A stretch of DNA of 5,999 nucleotides, from contig CAYWRH010000193.1 of NCBI GenBank assembly GCA_964460435.1, positions 1 to 5,999 of the forward strand. The letters run 5' to 3'. The notes beneath the pieces are model-generated. The model ran no database searches and had not been told where the DNA came from. It saw only the letters and a list, made by a program, of their open reading frames with translations. The first letter of the stretch is position 1; the number at the start of each line of letters is the position of its first letter. The translations under genes were made by a program, and so were the position numbers. This document shows, piece after piece, positions 1-5,999 of this stretch. This DNA is from JAAZBV01 sp964460435. Lineage in GTDB: Bacteria > Desulfobacterota > DSM-4660 > Desulfatiglandales > HGW-15.

Positions 1-111
1 ACATTGAATCTCCAGAAAAATTATTCTTAATATATTAAATTTTGATCTATTTTATTATTAGCTAATGTATATTATTTTATATTTAGAATAATTTTTCTGG
101 AGATTCAATGT
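1..111. repeat. Perfect 27-bp inverted repeat flanking the kinase leader
   Basis: Bases 1-27 are the exact reverse complement of bases 85-111, separated by a 57-bp AT-rich spacer. After one mismatch (28/84) pairing resumes for six more bases (29-34 with 78-83). The left arm runs off the window edge, so the repeat may be longer. The right arm contains the GGAG ribosome-binding site (99-102, 5 nt before the start) and the ATG at 108. The left arm therefore carries a mirror-image GGAG and an ATG on the minus strand at base 4. This could be the matched start of a divergent gene outside the window, an invertible promoter segment, or a long hairpin in DNA or RNA. The repeat is certain; its role is not. 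Confidence 0.93.
28..84. promoter_or_regulatory. AT-rich leader, probable promoter region of the kinase gene
   Basis: This 57-bp spacer between the repeat arms is almost entirely A and T and is the only non-coding sequence in the window upstream of the kinase. A possible -35 is TTGATC at 42-47. Possible -10 elements are TATATT at 68-73 (20-bp spacing, too long) and TAATGT at 63-68 (15-bp spacing, too short), so neither pair is convincing. A 10-bp perfect palindrome, ATTAGCTAAT, lies at 57-66 and could be a small operator or chance in AT-rich DNA. The promoter call rests mainly on position; direction could be either or both. Confidence 0.3.
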
Positions 112-2177
112 CAGGCACAATTTCACATGAATCAGCCGCTCTTTCAGATGGTATCCCGGTTCAAAAAAAAGAAGATGAAAATGTAAGGCAGGCCCTAAAG
201 GATAGTGAAGAGAGATTCAGGCTTATATCTGAGACACTTCCAATGGGTGTATTTGAGGCAGATGAAAACGGATCGCTTTTATATACCAATACAAGGTGGC
301 AGAATATATTCCAGCTCTCTTTAATGGAAAGCCTTACAGTTGACTGGCTGAATTTCTTGCACCCTGATGACAGGGAGAGCTTTTCACGGGAATGGTCTGA
401 ATCTCTGCAGGAGATTTCAAGCTATTCAAAGGAGTGCAGGATAATCCTTGATAAGTCAGAGACCCGCTGGATAAACATAAAGTCTTCACCTGTTTTTTCT
501 GACAAAGGGGTGAGGTATGTAGGGATTATAGAGGATATAACAGACAGAAAAAATGCAGAGGAGGAGCTTAGAAAGGCAAAGGAACTGGCAGAATCAGTGA
601 ATCAGGCAAAGAGTATATTTCTTGCCAACATGAGCCATGAGATAAGGACGCCCATGAATGCAATAATCGGTATGACCGGTCTTCTTATGGATACACCTCT
701 TAATGATGAGCAGAAGGATTATGCTGAGATCGTCTCCCATAGCGCCCATTCACTTTTAAACCTGATAAATGATATCCTGGATTTTTCAAAAATAGAGGCT
801 GGGAAGCTTGAACTTGAAGAGATAGACTTTGATCTTCACACAACAGTAGAAAGCGTTGCTGACATGATGGCTATAAAGGCACATGAAAAGGCAATAGAAT
901 TCTCATGTATAATACACCCTGATGTGCCATCAAAATTAATAGGAGATCCGGGCAGGCTCAGGCAGGTCTTAACCAACCTGTCAGGCAATGCCATAAAATT
1001 TACAGCAACTGGGGGTGTTACCATAAGGGTATCAGTAAGTGAAGAGCTCCTGTCATCGGTTAAACTCCTTATATCAATTGAAGATACAGGCATAGGCATA
1101 TCTCAGGAGGGCATAGAGAGGCTCTTTAAATCATTTTCACAGGTGGATGCATCCACAACCAGAAAATACGGGGGAACAGGCCTAGGGCTAGCCATATCAA
1201 AGCAGCTTGTAAAAAAGATGGGCGGTGAAATAGGGGTAAAAAGTGAAGTTGATAAGGGTTCACAGTTCTGGTTTACAGCAGTATTTAAAAAACAGCCCGG
1301 AATAGAAGCTCGAATAATCATCCCGGGGGATGCCGTTAAATCAAAGAAAATTCTCCTTGTTGATAAAAATGATTCAAGCAGGGAGAGCATAAGCACCCAT
1401 ATCTCTTCATGGGGATGCATCTATGAAGAGGCTTCAACAGGGGCAGAGGCGCTTATTAAGATGGAAAAGGCTGAAATGGAAAAGAGGCCATTCCATATAT
1501 GTATAATCGCCCAGATGCTTGATGACATGAACGGCGAAGAGCTTGGCAGGATCATCAAATCAAGAGCAGGCCTAAATGATATTTCCCTCATTCTTATTGC
1601 CTATTTCGGGCTCAGGGGTGATGCAAACCGTATCAAGGAGATAGGTTTTTCTGCCTATCTGCCAAAGCCTGTAAAGCATTCGCAGCTCTTAAGCTGTCTT
1701 GAGGCAGTAATAGAAAACAGGGAGTATACAAAGAAAGACCCTGAGAAAAAGGTGCTTGTAACAAGGCATTCGCTTCTTGACTCTGAAAAACGCAGCCTTA
1801 AGATACTCCTTGCCGAGGATAACCCGGTTAACCAGAAGCTCGCCCTTAAACTATTTGAAAAATTCGGATACAAGGCAGACCCGGTTAATAATGGCCATGA
1901 GGCAATTGAGTCGCTTAAAAAGAACCCATATGATCTTGTATTCATGGATGTGCAGATGCCTGAAATGGATGGTTTTGAGGCAACAGAGATCATACGTAAA
2001 CCAGGTTCAGGAGTGCTCAATTCTAATGTGCCCATTATAGCGATGACAGCCCATGCCATGAAGGGCGATGAACAGAAGTGCATTGACCTGGGTATGAATG
2101 ATTACATCTCAAAGCCCATAGAGCCGCAGATACTGCTGGAAAAATTAAAACACTGGTCAGGGATGATCAATAGATAA
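108..2177 (+). CDS. Cytosolic hybrid sensor histidine kinase (PAS-HisKA-HATPase-REC-REC)
   Basis: A 689-residue signalling kinase that should autophosphorylate on histidine in response to a signal sensed by its PAS domain. Domains in order: short N-terminal tail; PAS with PAC end (about 33-148, ending EDITDRK); a charged linker helix (148-170); HisKA with H-box SHEIRTPMN and phospho-accepting His177; HATPase with N294, G1 box DTGIGI (326-331), F-box near 338-344 and G2 box GGTGLGLA (355-362); a first receiver (about 413-535); a second receiver (about 564-682). The second receiver is intact: E570/D571, phosphoacceptor D614, T647, K669. The first is degenerate: K420 replaces the second acidic residue, A468 the phosphoacceptor and A498 the Thr/Ser, while K520 remains. 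No membrane segment or signal peptide is seen, so it is probably cytosolic. There is no C-terminal HPt and no DNA-binding domain, so a separate partner must carry the phosphate on. The ATG at 108 has a GGAG 5 nt upstream. The ligand is unknown. Confidence 0.96.
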   Translation: MSGTISHESAALSDGIPVQKKEDENVRQALKDSEERFRLISETLPMGVFEADENGSLLYTNTRWQNIFQLSLMESLTVDWLNFLHPDDRESFSREWSESLQEISSYSKECRIILDKSETRWINIKSSPVFSDKGVRYVGIIEDITDRKNAEEELRKAKELAESVNQAKSIFLANMSHEIRTPMNAIIGMTGLLMDTPLNDEQKDYAEIVSHSAHSLLNLINDILDFSKIEAGKLELEEIDFDLHTTVESVADMMAIKAHEKAIEFSCIIHPDVPSKLIGDPGRLRQVLTNLSGNAIKFTATGGVTIRVSVSEELLSSVKLLISIEDTGIGISQEGIERLFKSFSQVDASTTRKYGGTGLGLAISKQLVKKMGGEIGVKSEVDKGSQFWFTAVFKKQPGIEARIIIPGDAVKSKKILLVDKNDSSRESISTHISSWGCIYEEASTGAEALIKMEKAEMEKRPFHICIIAQMLDDMNGEELGRIIKSRAGLNDISLILIAYFGLRGDANRIKEIGFSAYLPKPVKHSQLLSCLEAVIENREYTKKDPEKKVLVTRHSLLDSEKRSLKILLAEDNPVNQKLALKLFEKFGYKADPVNNGHEAIESLKKNPYDLVFMDVQMPEMDGFEATEIIRKPGSGVLNSNVPIIAMTAHAMKGDEQKCIDLGMNDYISKPIEPQILLEKLKHWSGMINR

Positions 2178-2246
2178 TTCTGCTCAAGGCTCAAAGAGGA
2201 TTTTTATACTAATCACACCTTGGAAACATGACCCATTTTATTTCTA

Positions 2247-2276
2247 TTCTCAGTGCTCTCCGTGTCCTTATATGGT
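2247..2276 (+). repeat. Intergenic repeat, copy A
   Basis: First of three copies of a roughly 29-bp pyrimidine-rich unit lying between the convergent genes. It begins TTCTCAGTG and ends TGGT. It matches copy C (2364-2392) at most positions with one 1-bp indel, and copy B (2299-2326) when that is read on the opposite strand. It resembles a type of short repeat, with CTCAGTG and CTCTGTG-like blocks, that I recall from intergenic DNA of many environmental bacteria; that recollection is not verified here. Confidence 0.72.
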
Positions 2277-2298
2277 AGAAGTGACAAGCTAAAATTGA

Positions 2299-2326
2299 AC
2301 CGTAAAGACGCAAAGGACACTAAGAA
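2299..2326 (-). repeat. Intergenic repeat, copy B, inverted
   Basis: Same unit as copies A and C but in reverse orientation: on the minus strand it begins TTCTTAGTGTCCTTTGCGTC and ends ACGGT. Being inverted, it can pair with copy A (22-bp loop) or copy C (37-bp AT-rich loop). With copy C, extended by three bases into the flanking A run, a core of about 14 bp (2316-2329 against 2361-2374) pairs with one mismatch, which becomes a G-U wobble in leftward RNA. Alternative hairpins are therefore possible in transcripts entering from either side. No U-run follows either stem, so a standard intrinsic terminator is not supported. Confidence 0.7.
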
Positions 2327-2363
2327 AAATAATAATTATTTATTAATAACATAACAAAAGTTT

Positions 2364-2392
2364 TTCTCAGTGTTCTCCTTGTCCTCCGTGGT
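2364..2392 (+). repeat. Intergenic repeat, copy C, next to the activase stop codon
   Basis: Third copy of the unit, in the same orientation as copy A, starting TTCTCAGTGTTCTCCTTGTC and ending GTGGT. It ends four bases before the stop codon of the leftward activase gene (TAA, complement of 2397-2399), so leftward transcripts enter this repeat at once and meet its inverted partner B about 40 nt later. This may make a stem that protects the 3' end or slows polymerase; that is inference. Confidence 0.72.
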
Positions 2393-2396
2393 AAGC

Positions 2397-3380
2397 TTAA
2401 ACCATCCTGACTGTAGAACCTGCAACAGCTGGTATGCCGTATTCTTTTAAAATCTCTGTAAGTTCAAGAAGGTTTTTTTCCCACACAGACCTTTCCGGGG
2501 GGACAAAACTCTCCATAGGGTATGGGAGGCATAAAGAGGCATATTTTTCTGTCCCCATCTTTCTGTATGGCAAAAGCTGGAGCTGTACAATGTTGTTTTG
2601 AAGATCATCCTTAATGAATTCAGCGGTTGCCCGGATATTCTCTTCACTGTTATTGTGATCCGGGATAACAGGTATCCTTAAAACCACTGGCTTGTTTAAT
2701 TCTACTGTCCTTCTTATATTACTTAAAATAAGTTCATTACCAACGCCTGTGTATTCCCTGTGCTTCCCGGTATCCATATGTTTAATATCGGTAATCACGA
2801 GGTCAGTATATTCATATACCTGCTCCATATGCTCTTTTGTGCAATGGAGAGATGATTCAACACAGGTGTTCAATGAGTTTGCCTTGCATTCCTTTAACAG
2901 GAGGGTTGCAAATTCCCACTGAAGCATCACCTCTCCTCCGGAAAGGGTAACACCTCCGCCAGTCTTTAGATAAAAATTCCTGTCCTTAAGGATTATCTCC
3001 ATAAGGTCATGAAGGGTATATTTTTTACCCCATACCATTATGGCGTTTGCAGGGCATTCATCAGCACATTTTAAACAATCTACACATTCAGAGGTTTCAT
3101 CCACCTTAAGGAGGTGATCATCACATGTCCTGATGGGGCTATTTTCTCCTTCTGGGCACGCCTTAATACAAAGTGAACATTTGCTGTTACTTATGCATTT
3201 TGCAGGATACACGCCAATCTGTTGATATGGGGATAATCCTTCGGGGTTGCTGCACCATAAACATTTAAGGGGACAGCCCTTGAAGAAGATCTCGGTTCTT
3301 ATACCAGGGCCGTCATGTATAGTATATCTCTGTATGTTTGTGATGAGACCGTATGGTTCACCCTCTTTTGTAAGTTTCAT
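2397..3380 (-). CDS. Glycyl radical enzyme activating enzyme (radical SAM, two extra Fe-S clusters)
   Basis: A 327-residue radical-SAM activase that reductively cleaves S-adenosylmethionine and abstracts hydrogen from the radical glycine of its partner, almost certainly the GRE encoded just upstream. The GRE-activase signature reads DGPGIRTEIFFKGCPLKCLW (23-42), with the SAM-cluster ligands C36, C40 and C43 in CX3CX2C. A ferredoxin-like insert follows: C62, C68, C71, C75 (first spacing long, x5) and C99, C102, C105, C109 (CX2CX2CX3C, followed by P). This is the activase type of GRE eliminases and decarboxylases, unlike the short PflA type. Further SAM-site motifs are SGGE (147-150, followed by V instead of the usual P), DIKHMD (198-203) and RIPVIPDHN (235-243). 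The start lies 17 nt after the GRE stop codon with no clear ribosome-binding site, so translation may be coupled or weak, fitting a catalytic, low-abundance partner. Length is normal for the family. The family call is firm; the exact GRE class is not given by this protein alone. Confidence 0.95.
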   Translation of the reverse strand: MKLTKEGEPYGLITNIQRYTIHDGPGIRTEIFFKGCPLKCLWCSNPEGLSPYQQIGVYPAKCISNSKCSLCIKACPEGENSPIRTCDDHLLKVDETSECVDCLKCADECPANAIMVWGKKYTLHDLMEIILKDRNFYLKTGGGVTLSGGEVMLQWEFATLLLKECKANSLNTCVESSLHCTKEHMEQVYEYTDLVITDIKHMDTGKHREYTGVGNELILSNIRRTVELNKPVVLRIPVIPDHNNSEENIRATAEFIKDDLQNNIVQLQLLPYRKMGTEKYASLCLPYPMESFVPPERSVWEKNLLELTEILKEYGIPAVAGSTVRMV

Positions 3381-3397
3381 TACGATATATTTACCGA

Positions 3398-5962
3398 TCA
3401 GTCAAAGGACAGCACTGTCCTTCCGATAATATCATCCTGAAGCTCCTTTGAGAGCTCTACAAAGTATGCGCTGTATCCGGCAACCCTTATAAGCAGGTCC
3501 CTGTATTCGTCAGGGTGTTTCTGTGCCTCAATCAGGGTCTCCTGATTTACAACGCTGAACTGGCTGTGCATGCCCTTGCGCTGAATATATTCATCCATAA
3601 GGGCGATAAAACTGTCACGACCAGTAGTGCCGGTAAGTGATGACGGAGAAAATTTCCAGTTTAAAAGGGTGCCATTCGTTGCCCTTGCATGATCAAGCTT
3701 TGTTACTGACCTGCAAATTGCTGTAGGGCCAGATACATCATGGGATGCAAAGTGTGTATGAACCGCTCCCATGCAGTCAGAGAGCGGCTCAAATGCCTTT
3801 CTCCCTTCAAATGATGCCCACTGCATAAGCCCGAACGCAACGTTAACAGTAACAGAATAGGCACCCGGCTGATAGAATCCACCCCTTGTATTTGGCCTTT
3901 TTTCTATATGCTTGCACCATGTATCCATTGCGAACTTGGTAAGTTCATCAGCGTAGTCATCGTCATTACCATAATGATGCACCTTGTTGCTGTTTACATA
4001 GGCATAGAGTGATTCATACCCTTCCCAGTTGTTTCTGATGGCATCAAGCAGTTCCCTGCCGGTCACCTTCTTTTCTTCAAACACAAGCTGTTTGATGGTT
4101 GCAAGACCGTCACCTGTAGTGCCTATACCCACACACTGCGGCCCGCTGAAATTGTATTTAACTCCACCCTGGGTTATATCCTTGCCACTCTCAATACACC
4201 CCTCCATCACAGAAGAGAGATATGGAAGTGGTTTTAATGCCTGATGCGCAAGGTCAACGGCATTTAGTACAGCGATCTGGCGGTCACACCAGTATTTCAT
4301 CTGTTTGTCATAGGCATTAAGCACCTCATCAAATGTCTTGAAATTCTCAAGGCTGCCTGTTTCAAGACCGAGCCTTTCGCCAATAGCCCCGCATTTTGAC
4401 CATCTCATGCACTTTGGGCCGCAGTCTATGCATCTTCCGTTATTCATGGCAAGTTCAAGCACCTTTGCCATGTTCATGTGTCCGCAGTCCTTCCATCCGT
4501 ATGATTTGCCTGTGACATCAGGCTCAACACATCCTACCACCTGATAATCACGGGCATCCTTTATGTCTGTAAAGGATGAGAGCATTGATGGTATAGCCAC
4601 ATCATCATTAAATATCTTTGGTTCACCGGTACCCAGCCGTATGGCATTTGCAACCTTTACCTTTAATTCCCATGGTGTGCCTGCATGCATCCTTACAGCA
4701 AGCCACGGGGTTGGTATCCTGATGTGAACATGGGCATCTATGCACATGAAGGTAAGTTCATTGGTGGCATCCTTTCCATCCCTGTCAATCCCGCCCAGGG
4801 TGAGGCACTGGCCCCCTACCCCGCCGTTACCGAATGTCTTTATAAGCACATGGCTGCGCAGTTTATTCAGATCCCATATCTTTATAAAAAAGTTCTCTAT
4901 TAACTCCTGACAGAATTCACGGGTAGCTGTGCCCTCTTTGATGTCCTTTTTATAGAAGGGATACATGTACTGGTCAAAACGCCCGTATGAAATGGAATGG
5001 CCGTTACACTCCATATGTATCATGCAGTTTGCAATATGCACAAGCTGGATTGCCTCCCAGAAGGTTCGCGGCGGGTTTTCAGATATCCATAGAAGGTTTT
5101 CATGCATCTGTACGAGCTCTTTTTTTCTGGTTTCATCCGATGTATTTTTGGCCTTTTCCCATGCAAGGGCAGCATACCGCTTTATGTGCCCTGTAGCAGC
5201 CTCATTTACAAGAAGCGCTGCCTTTAAAAAGGTATATTTTTTCAGCCCCTCAGGTGAGGTTTTATCAATATCCTTAAGGCCATCAAGGATCATCTGTTTT
5301 ATGCCCCTGTAGCCTATCTTAAAAAGTCTTTCATATGAGAGCCCCAGGTGCCCAGCCCCGCAGAACATATAGGCATCAGCAAAAAACACCCCTTTTCCTG
5401 CGTGAGAGCCCTTTAATTCATCATCAGTAAGCAGGGAATTTGCATAGTCCTCAATTGTTTTACCATCCCAGAAATCCCTTATGGATTCGAGCTTTTCATA
5501 CGCCTCTTTTGTGTAGCTGAAATAATCATGGGTGCGCTTTTCGCTATAGTCCATAAGACCGTCACGCATCTCGTTAACTACCCAGTTAAGGCCAAATTCA
5601 GGGAATACTGGCGCCCCCTTCTTATCACAACCCAGGCCCCCCACAATCAGTTCATCATCATAAATATAAATGGGGGTGTTTCGTAAAAGGTTTGCCATAC
5701 CTTCTGCGCATTTTGTTATTTGTGAAACCCCGGGGTATTTTTTAAATGCCTCAGTAACAAGAAGCGCCCTTTCAGGCGGCACAAAACCGTTAGTAGTCTT
5801 TGCGGTAATCTTTAATATCCTGTTTATACGGGGAAAGGGCGAGGGTTCAGGTGTATTACCCGATATTCCTATACCCCATTCTTTGTCAAATGGCTCAACA
5901 GCCTGAGGCGCTATTTTTGCCGCTGACTTATATGTATTATCATACTCTTTACTTGCTACCAT
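3398..5962 (-). CDS. Glycyl radical enzyme, eliminase/decarboxylase type, substrate unassigned
   Basis: An 854-residue catalytic GRE of the PFL-like superfamily, complete at both ends. Near the C-terminus, RVAGYSAYF (826-834) holds the radical site Gly829. The active-site loop GCVEP (477-481) supplies thiyl Cys478 and probable base Glu480, as in glycerol, propanediol and hydroxyproline dehydratases, choline lyase and hydroxyphenylacetate decarboxylase; pyruvate formate-lyase has a Cys-Cys pair instead. Other conserved pieces are PPERALLVTE (62-71), GH at 204-205, H322-S323, LTLGG (387-391), FNDD (451-454) and the GGVKYNFSGPQ stretch (599-609). Unusual are a four-Cys insertion (C511, C514, C518, C524) and Gly384 where many relatives probably have an aromatic pocket residue. 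A 43-residue N-terminal tail precedes the first recognisable GRE motif; I cannot call it a microcompartment signal. The gene leads the unit with the activase, and no small subunit is encoded between them. The ATG at 5962 is preceded by GGGGG eight bases upstream and an in-frame stop at 5987-5989. Arylacetate decarboxylase, diol dehydratase-like or C-S lyase-like chemistry all remain open. Confidence 0.96.
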   Translation of the reverse strand: MVASKEYDNTYKSAAKIAPQAVEPFDKEWGIGISGNTPEPSPFPRINRILKITAKTTNGFVPPERALLVTEAFKKYPGVSQITKCAEGMANLLRNTPIYIYDDELIVGGLGCDKKGAPVFPEFGLNWVVNEMRDGLMDYSEKRTHDYFSYTKEAYEKLESIRDFWDGKTIEDYANSLLTDDELKGSHAGKGVFFADAYMFCGAGHLGLSYERLFKIGYRGIKQMILDGLKDIDKTSPEGLKKYTFLKAALLVNEAATGHIKRYAALAWEKAKNTSDETRKKELVQMHENLLWISENPPRTFWEAIQLVHIANCMIHMECNGHSISYGRFDQYMYPFYKKDIKEGTATREFCQELIENFFIKIWDLNKLRSHVLIKTFGNGGVGGQCLTLGGIDRDGKDATNELTFMCIDAHVHIRIPTPWLAVRMHAGTPWELKVKVANAIRLGTGEPKIFNDDVAIPSMLSSFTDIKDARDYQVVGCVEPDVTGKSYGWKDCGHMNMAKVLELAMNNGRCIDCGPKCMRWSKCGAIGERLGLETGSLENFKTFDEVLNAYDKQMKYWCDRQIAVLNAVDLAHQALKPLPYLSSVMEGCIESGKDITQGGVKYNFSGPQCVGIGTTGDGLATIKQLVFEEKKVTGRELLDAIRNNWEGYESLYAYVNSNKVHHYGNDDDYADELTKFAMDTWCKHIEKRPNTRGGFYQPGAYSVTVNVAFGLMQWASFEGRKAFEPLSDCMGAVHTHFASHDVSGPTAICRSVTKLDHARATNGTLLNWKFSPSSLTGTTGRDSFIALMDEYIQRKGMHSQFSVVNQETLIEAQKHPDEYRDLLIRVAGYSAYFVELSKELQDDIIGRTVLSFD
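3405..3422 (-). repeat. Perfect 8-bp inverted repeat at the 3' end of the GRE gene
   Basis: AAGGACAG and CTGTCCTT are separated by two bases, giving in the mRNA a 7-bp stem with a 4-nt loop. It lies within the last eight GRE codons, just before the TGA at 3400-3398, and about 25 nt upstream of the activase start. It is not followed by a U-run, so it is not a plain terminator. A role in protecting the GRE message or slowing read-through to the activase is inference; it could also be a chance product of the codons for GRTVLSF. Confidence 0.5.
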
Positions 5963-5970
5963 ATCTATAA

Positions 5971-5975
5971 CCCCC
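5971..5975 (-). promoter_or_regulatory. Probable ribosome-binding site of the GRE gene
   Basis: On the minus strand, GGGGG followed by TT lies eight bases before the ATG at 5962. It is a G-rich but imperfect Shine-Dalgarno sequence. It supports this start, since an in-frame stop lies only 24 bases further upstream and the next Met is residue 89, inside conserved sequence. Only 37 bases upstream of the start are in the window, too few to call a promoter. Confidence 0.55.
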
Positions 5976-5999
5976 GTAATAAGATGTTAATAAATTCCC

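Noticed and set aside
1..4. Divergent coding gene starting at base 4 on the minus strand
   Set aside because: Only the start codon and one further base are in the window. The mirrored start is explained by the inverted repeat, so it is recorded as a finding, not as a gene.
1655..2083. 142-codon open frame on the minus strand inside the kinase gene
   Set aside because: It lies fully opposite the well-supported receiver domains, has no recognisable motif, and its composition is what the antisense of that coding sequence would give.
108..2177. Kinase as the dedicated regulator of the GRE unit, by analogy with two-component systems beside benzylsuccinate synthase genes
   Set aside because: The genes converge rather than share an operon, there is no DNA-binding response regulator in the window, and adjacency alone is not evidence of regulation.
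2178..2396. Intrinsic terminator between the convergent genes
   Set aside because: The inverted repeat copies can form stems, but none is followed by a U-run in either reading direction, so I annotated repeats only.
4965..5312. 115-codon open frame on the plus strand inside the GRE gene
   Set aside because: It is opposite conserved GRE sequence, shows no domain and is a shadow of the real frame. The same applies to the other short plus-strand frames between 4029 and 5906.
3398..5962. Assignment as choline trimethylamine-lyase, benzylsuccinate synthase or 4-hydroxyphenylacetate decarboxylase
   Set aside because: No neighbouring small subunit or microcompartment gene is seen, the four-Cys insertion and Gly384 are not what I expect for these enzymes, and active-site residues cannot be matched reliably without an alignment.

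Overview
The window looks like a stretch of an anaerobic bacterial chromosome. The intact glycyl radical enzyme (GRE) shows an oxygen-sensitive metabolism. Moderate GC, the style of the hybrid kinase and a familiar intergenic repeat type suggest a deltaproteobacterial (Desulfobacterota-like) host, but that is an inference from overall look, not from a marker gene. The window carries three complete protein-coding genes. I see no RNA gene, CRISPR array, transposase or insertion sequence.

Layout. Bases 1-111 hold an AT-rich leader flanked by a perfect 27-bp inverted repeat; the right arm contains the ribosome-binding site and start codon of the first gene. Bases 108-2177 (+) encode a soluble PAS / histidine kinase / receiver / receiver hybrid sensor kinase whose first receiver has lost its phosphoacceptor. 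Bases 2178-2396 separate convergent genes and hold three copies of a roughly 29-bp repeat, two direct and one inverted. Bases 3380-2397 (-) encode a radical-SAM GRE-activating enzyme with two ferredoxin-type clusters. Bases 5962-3398 (-) encode the GRE itself.

How the genes work together. The GRE and its activase form a two-gene unit read leftward (17 nt between them): the activase uses S-adenosylmethionine and an iron-sulfur cluster to place a stable radical on Gly829 of the GRE, which then passes it to Cys478 to attack the substrate. The GCVEP active-site loop (Cys478, Glu480) places the enzyme with the eliminase/decarboxylase type of GRE rather than with pyruvate formate-lyase. Its substrate cannot be read from the sequence. 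There is no small iron-sulfur subunit gene between the two, as hydroxyphenylacetate decarboxylase would have, and the protein has an unusual four-cysteine insertion just after the active-site loop. It is best treated as a GRE of unassigned substrate. The kinase converges on this unit and has no DNA-binding output, so a regulatory link is possible but unsupported.
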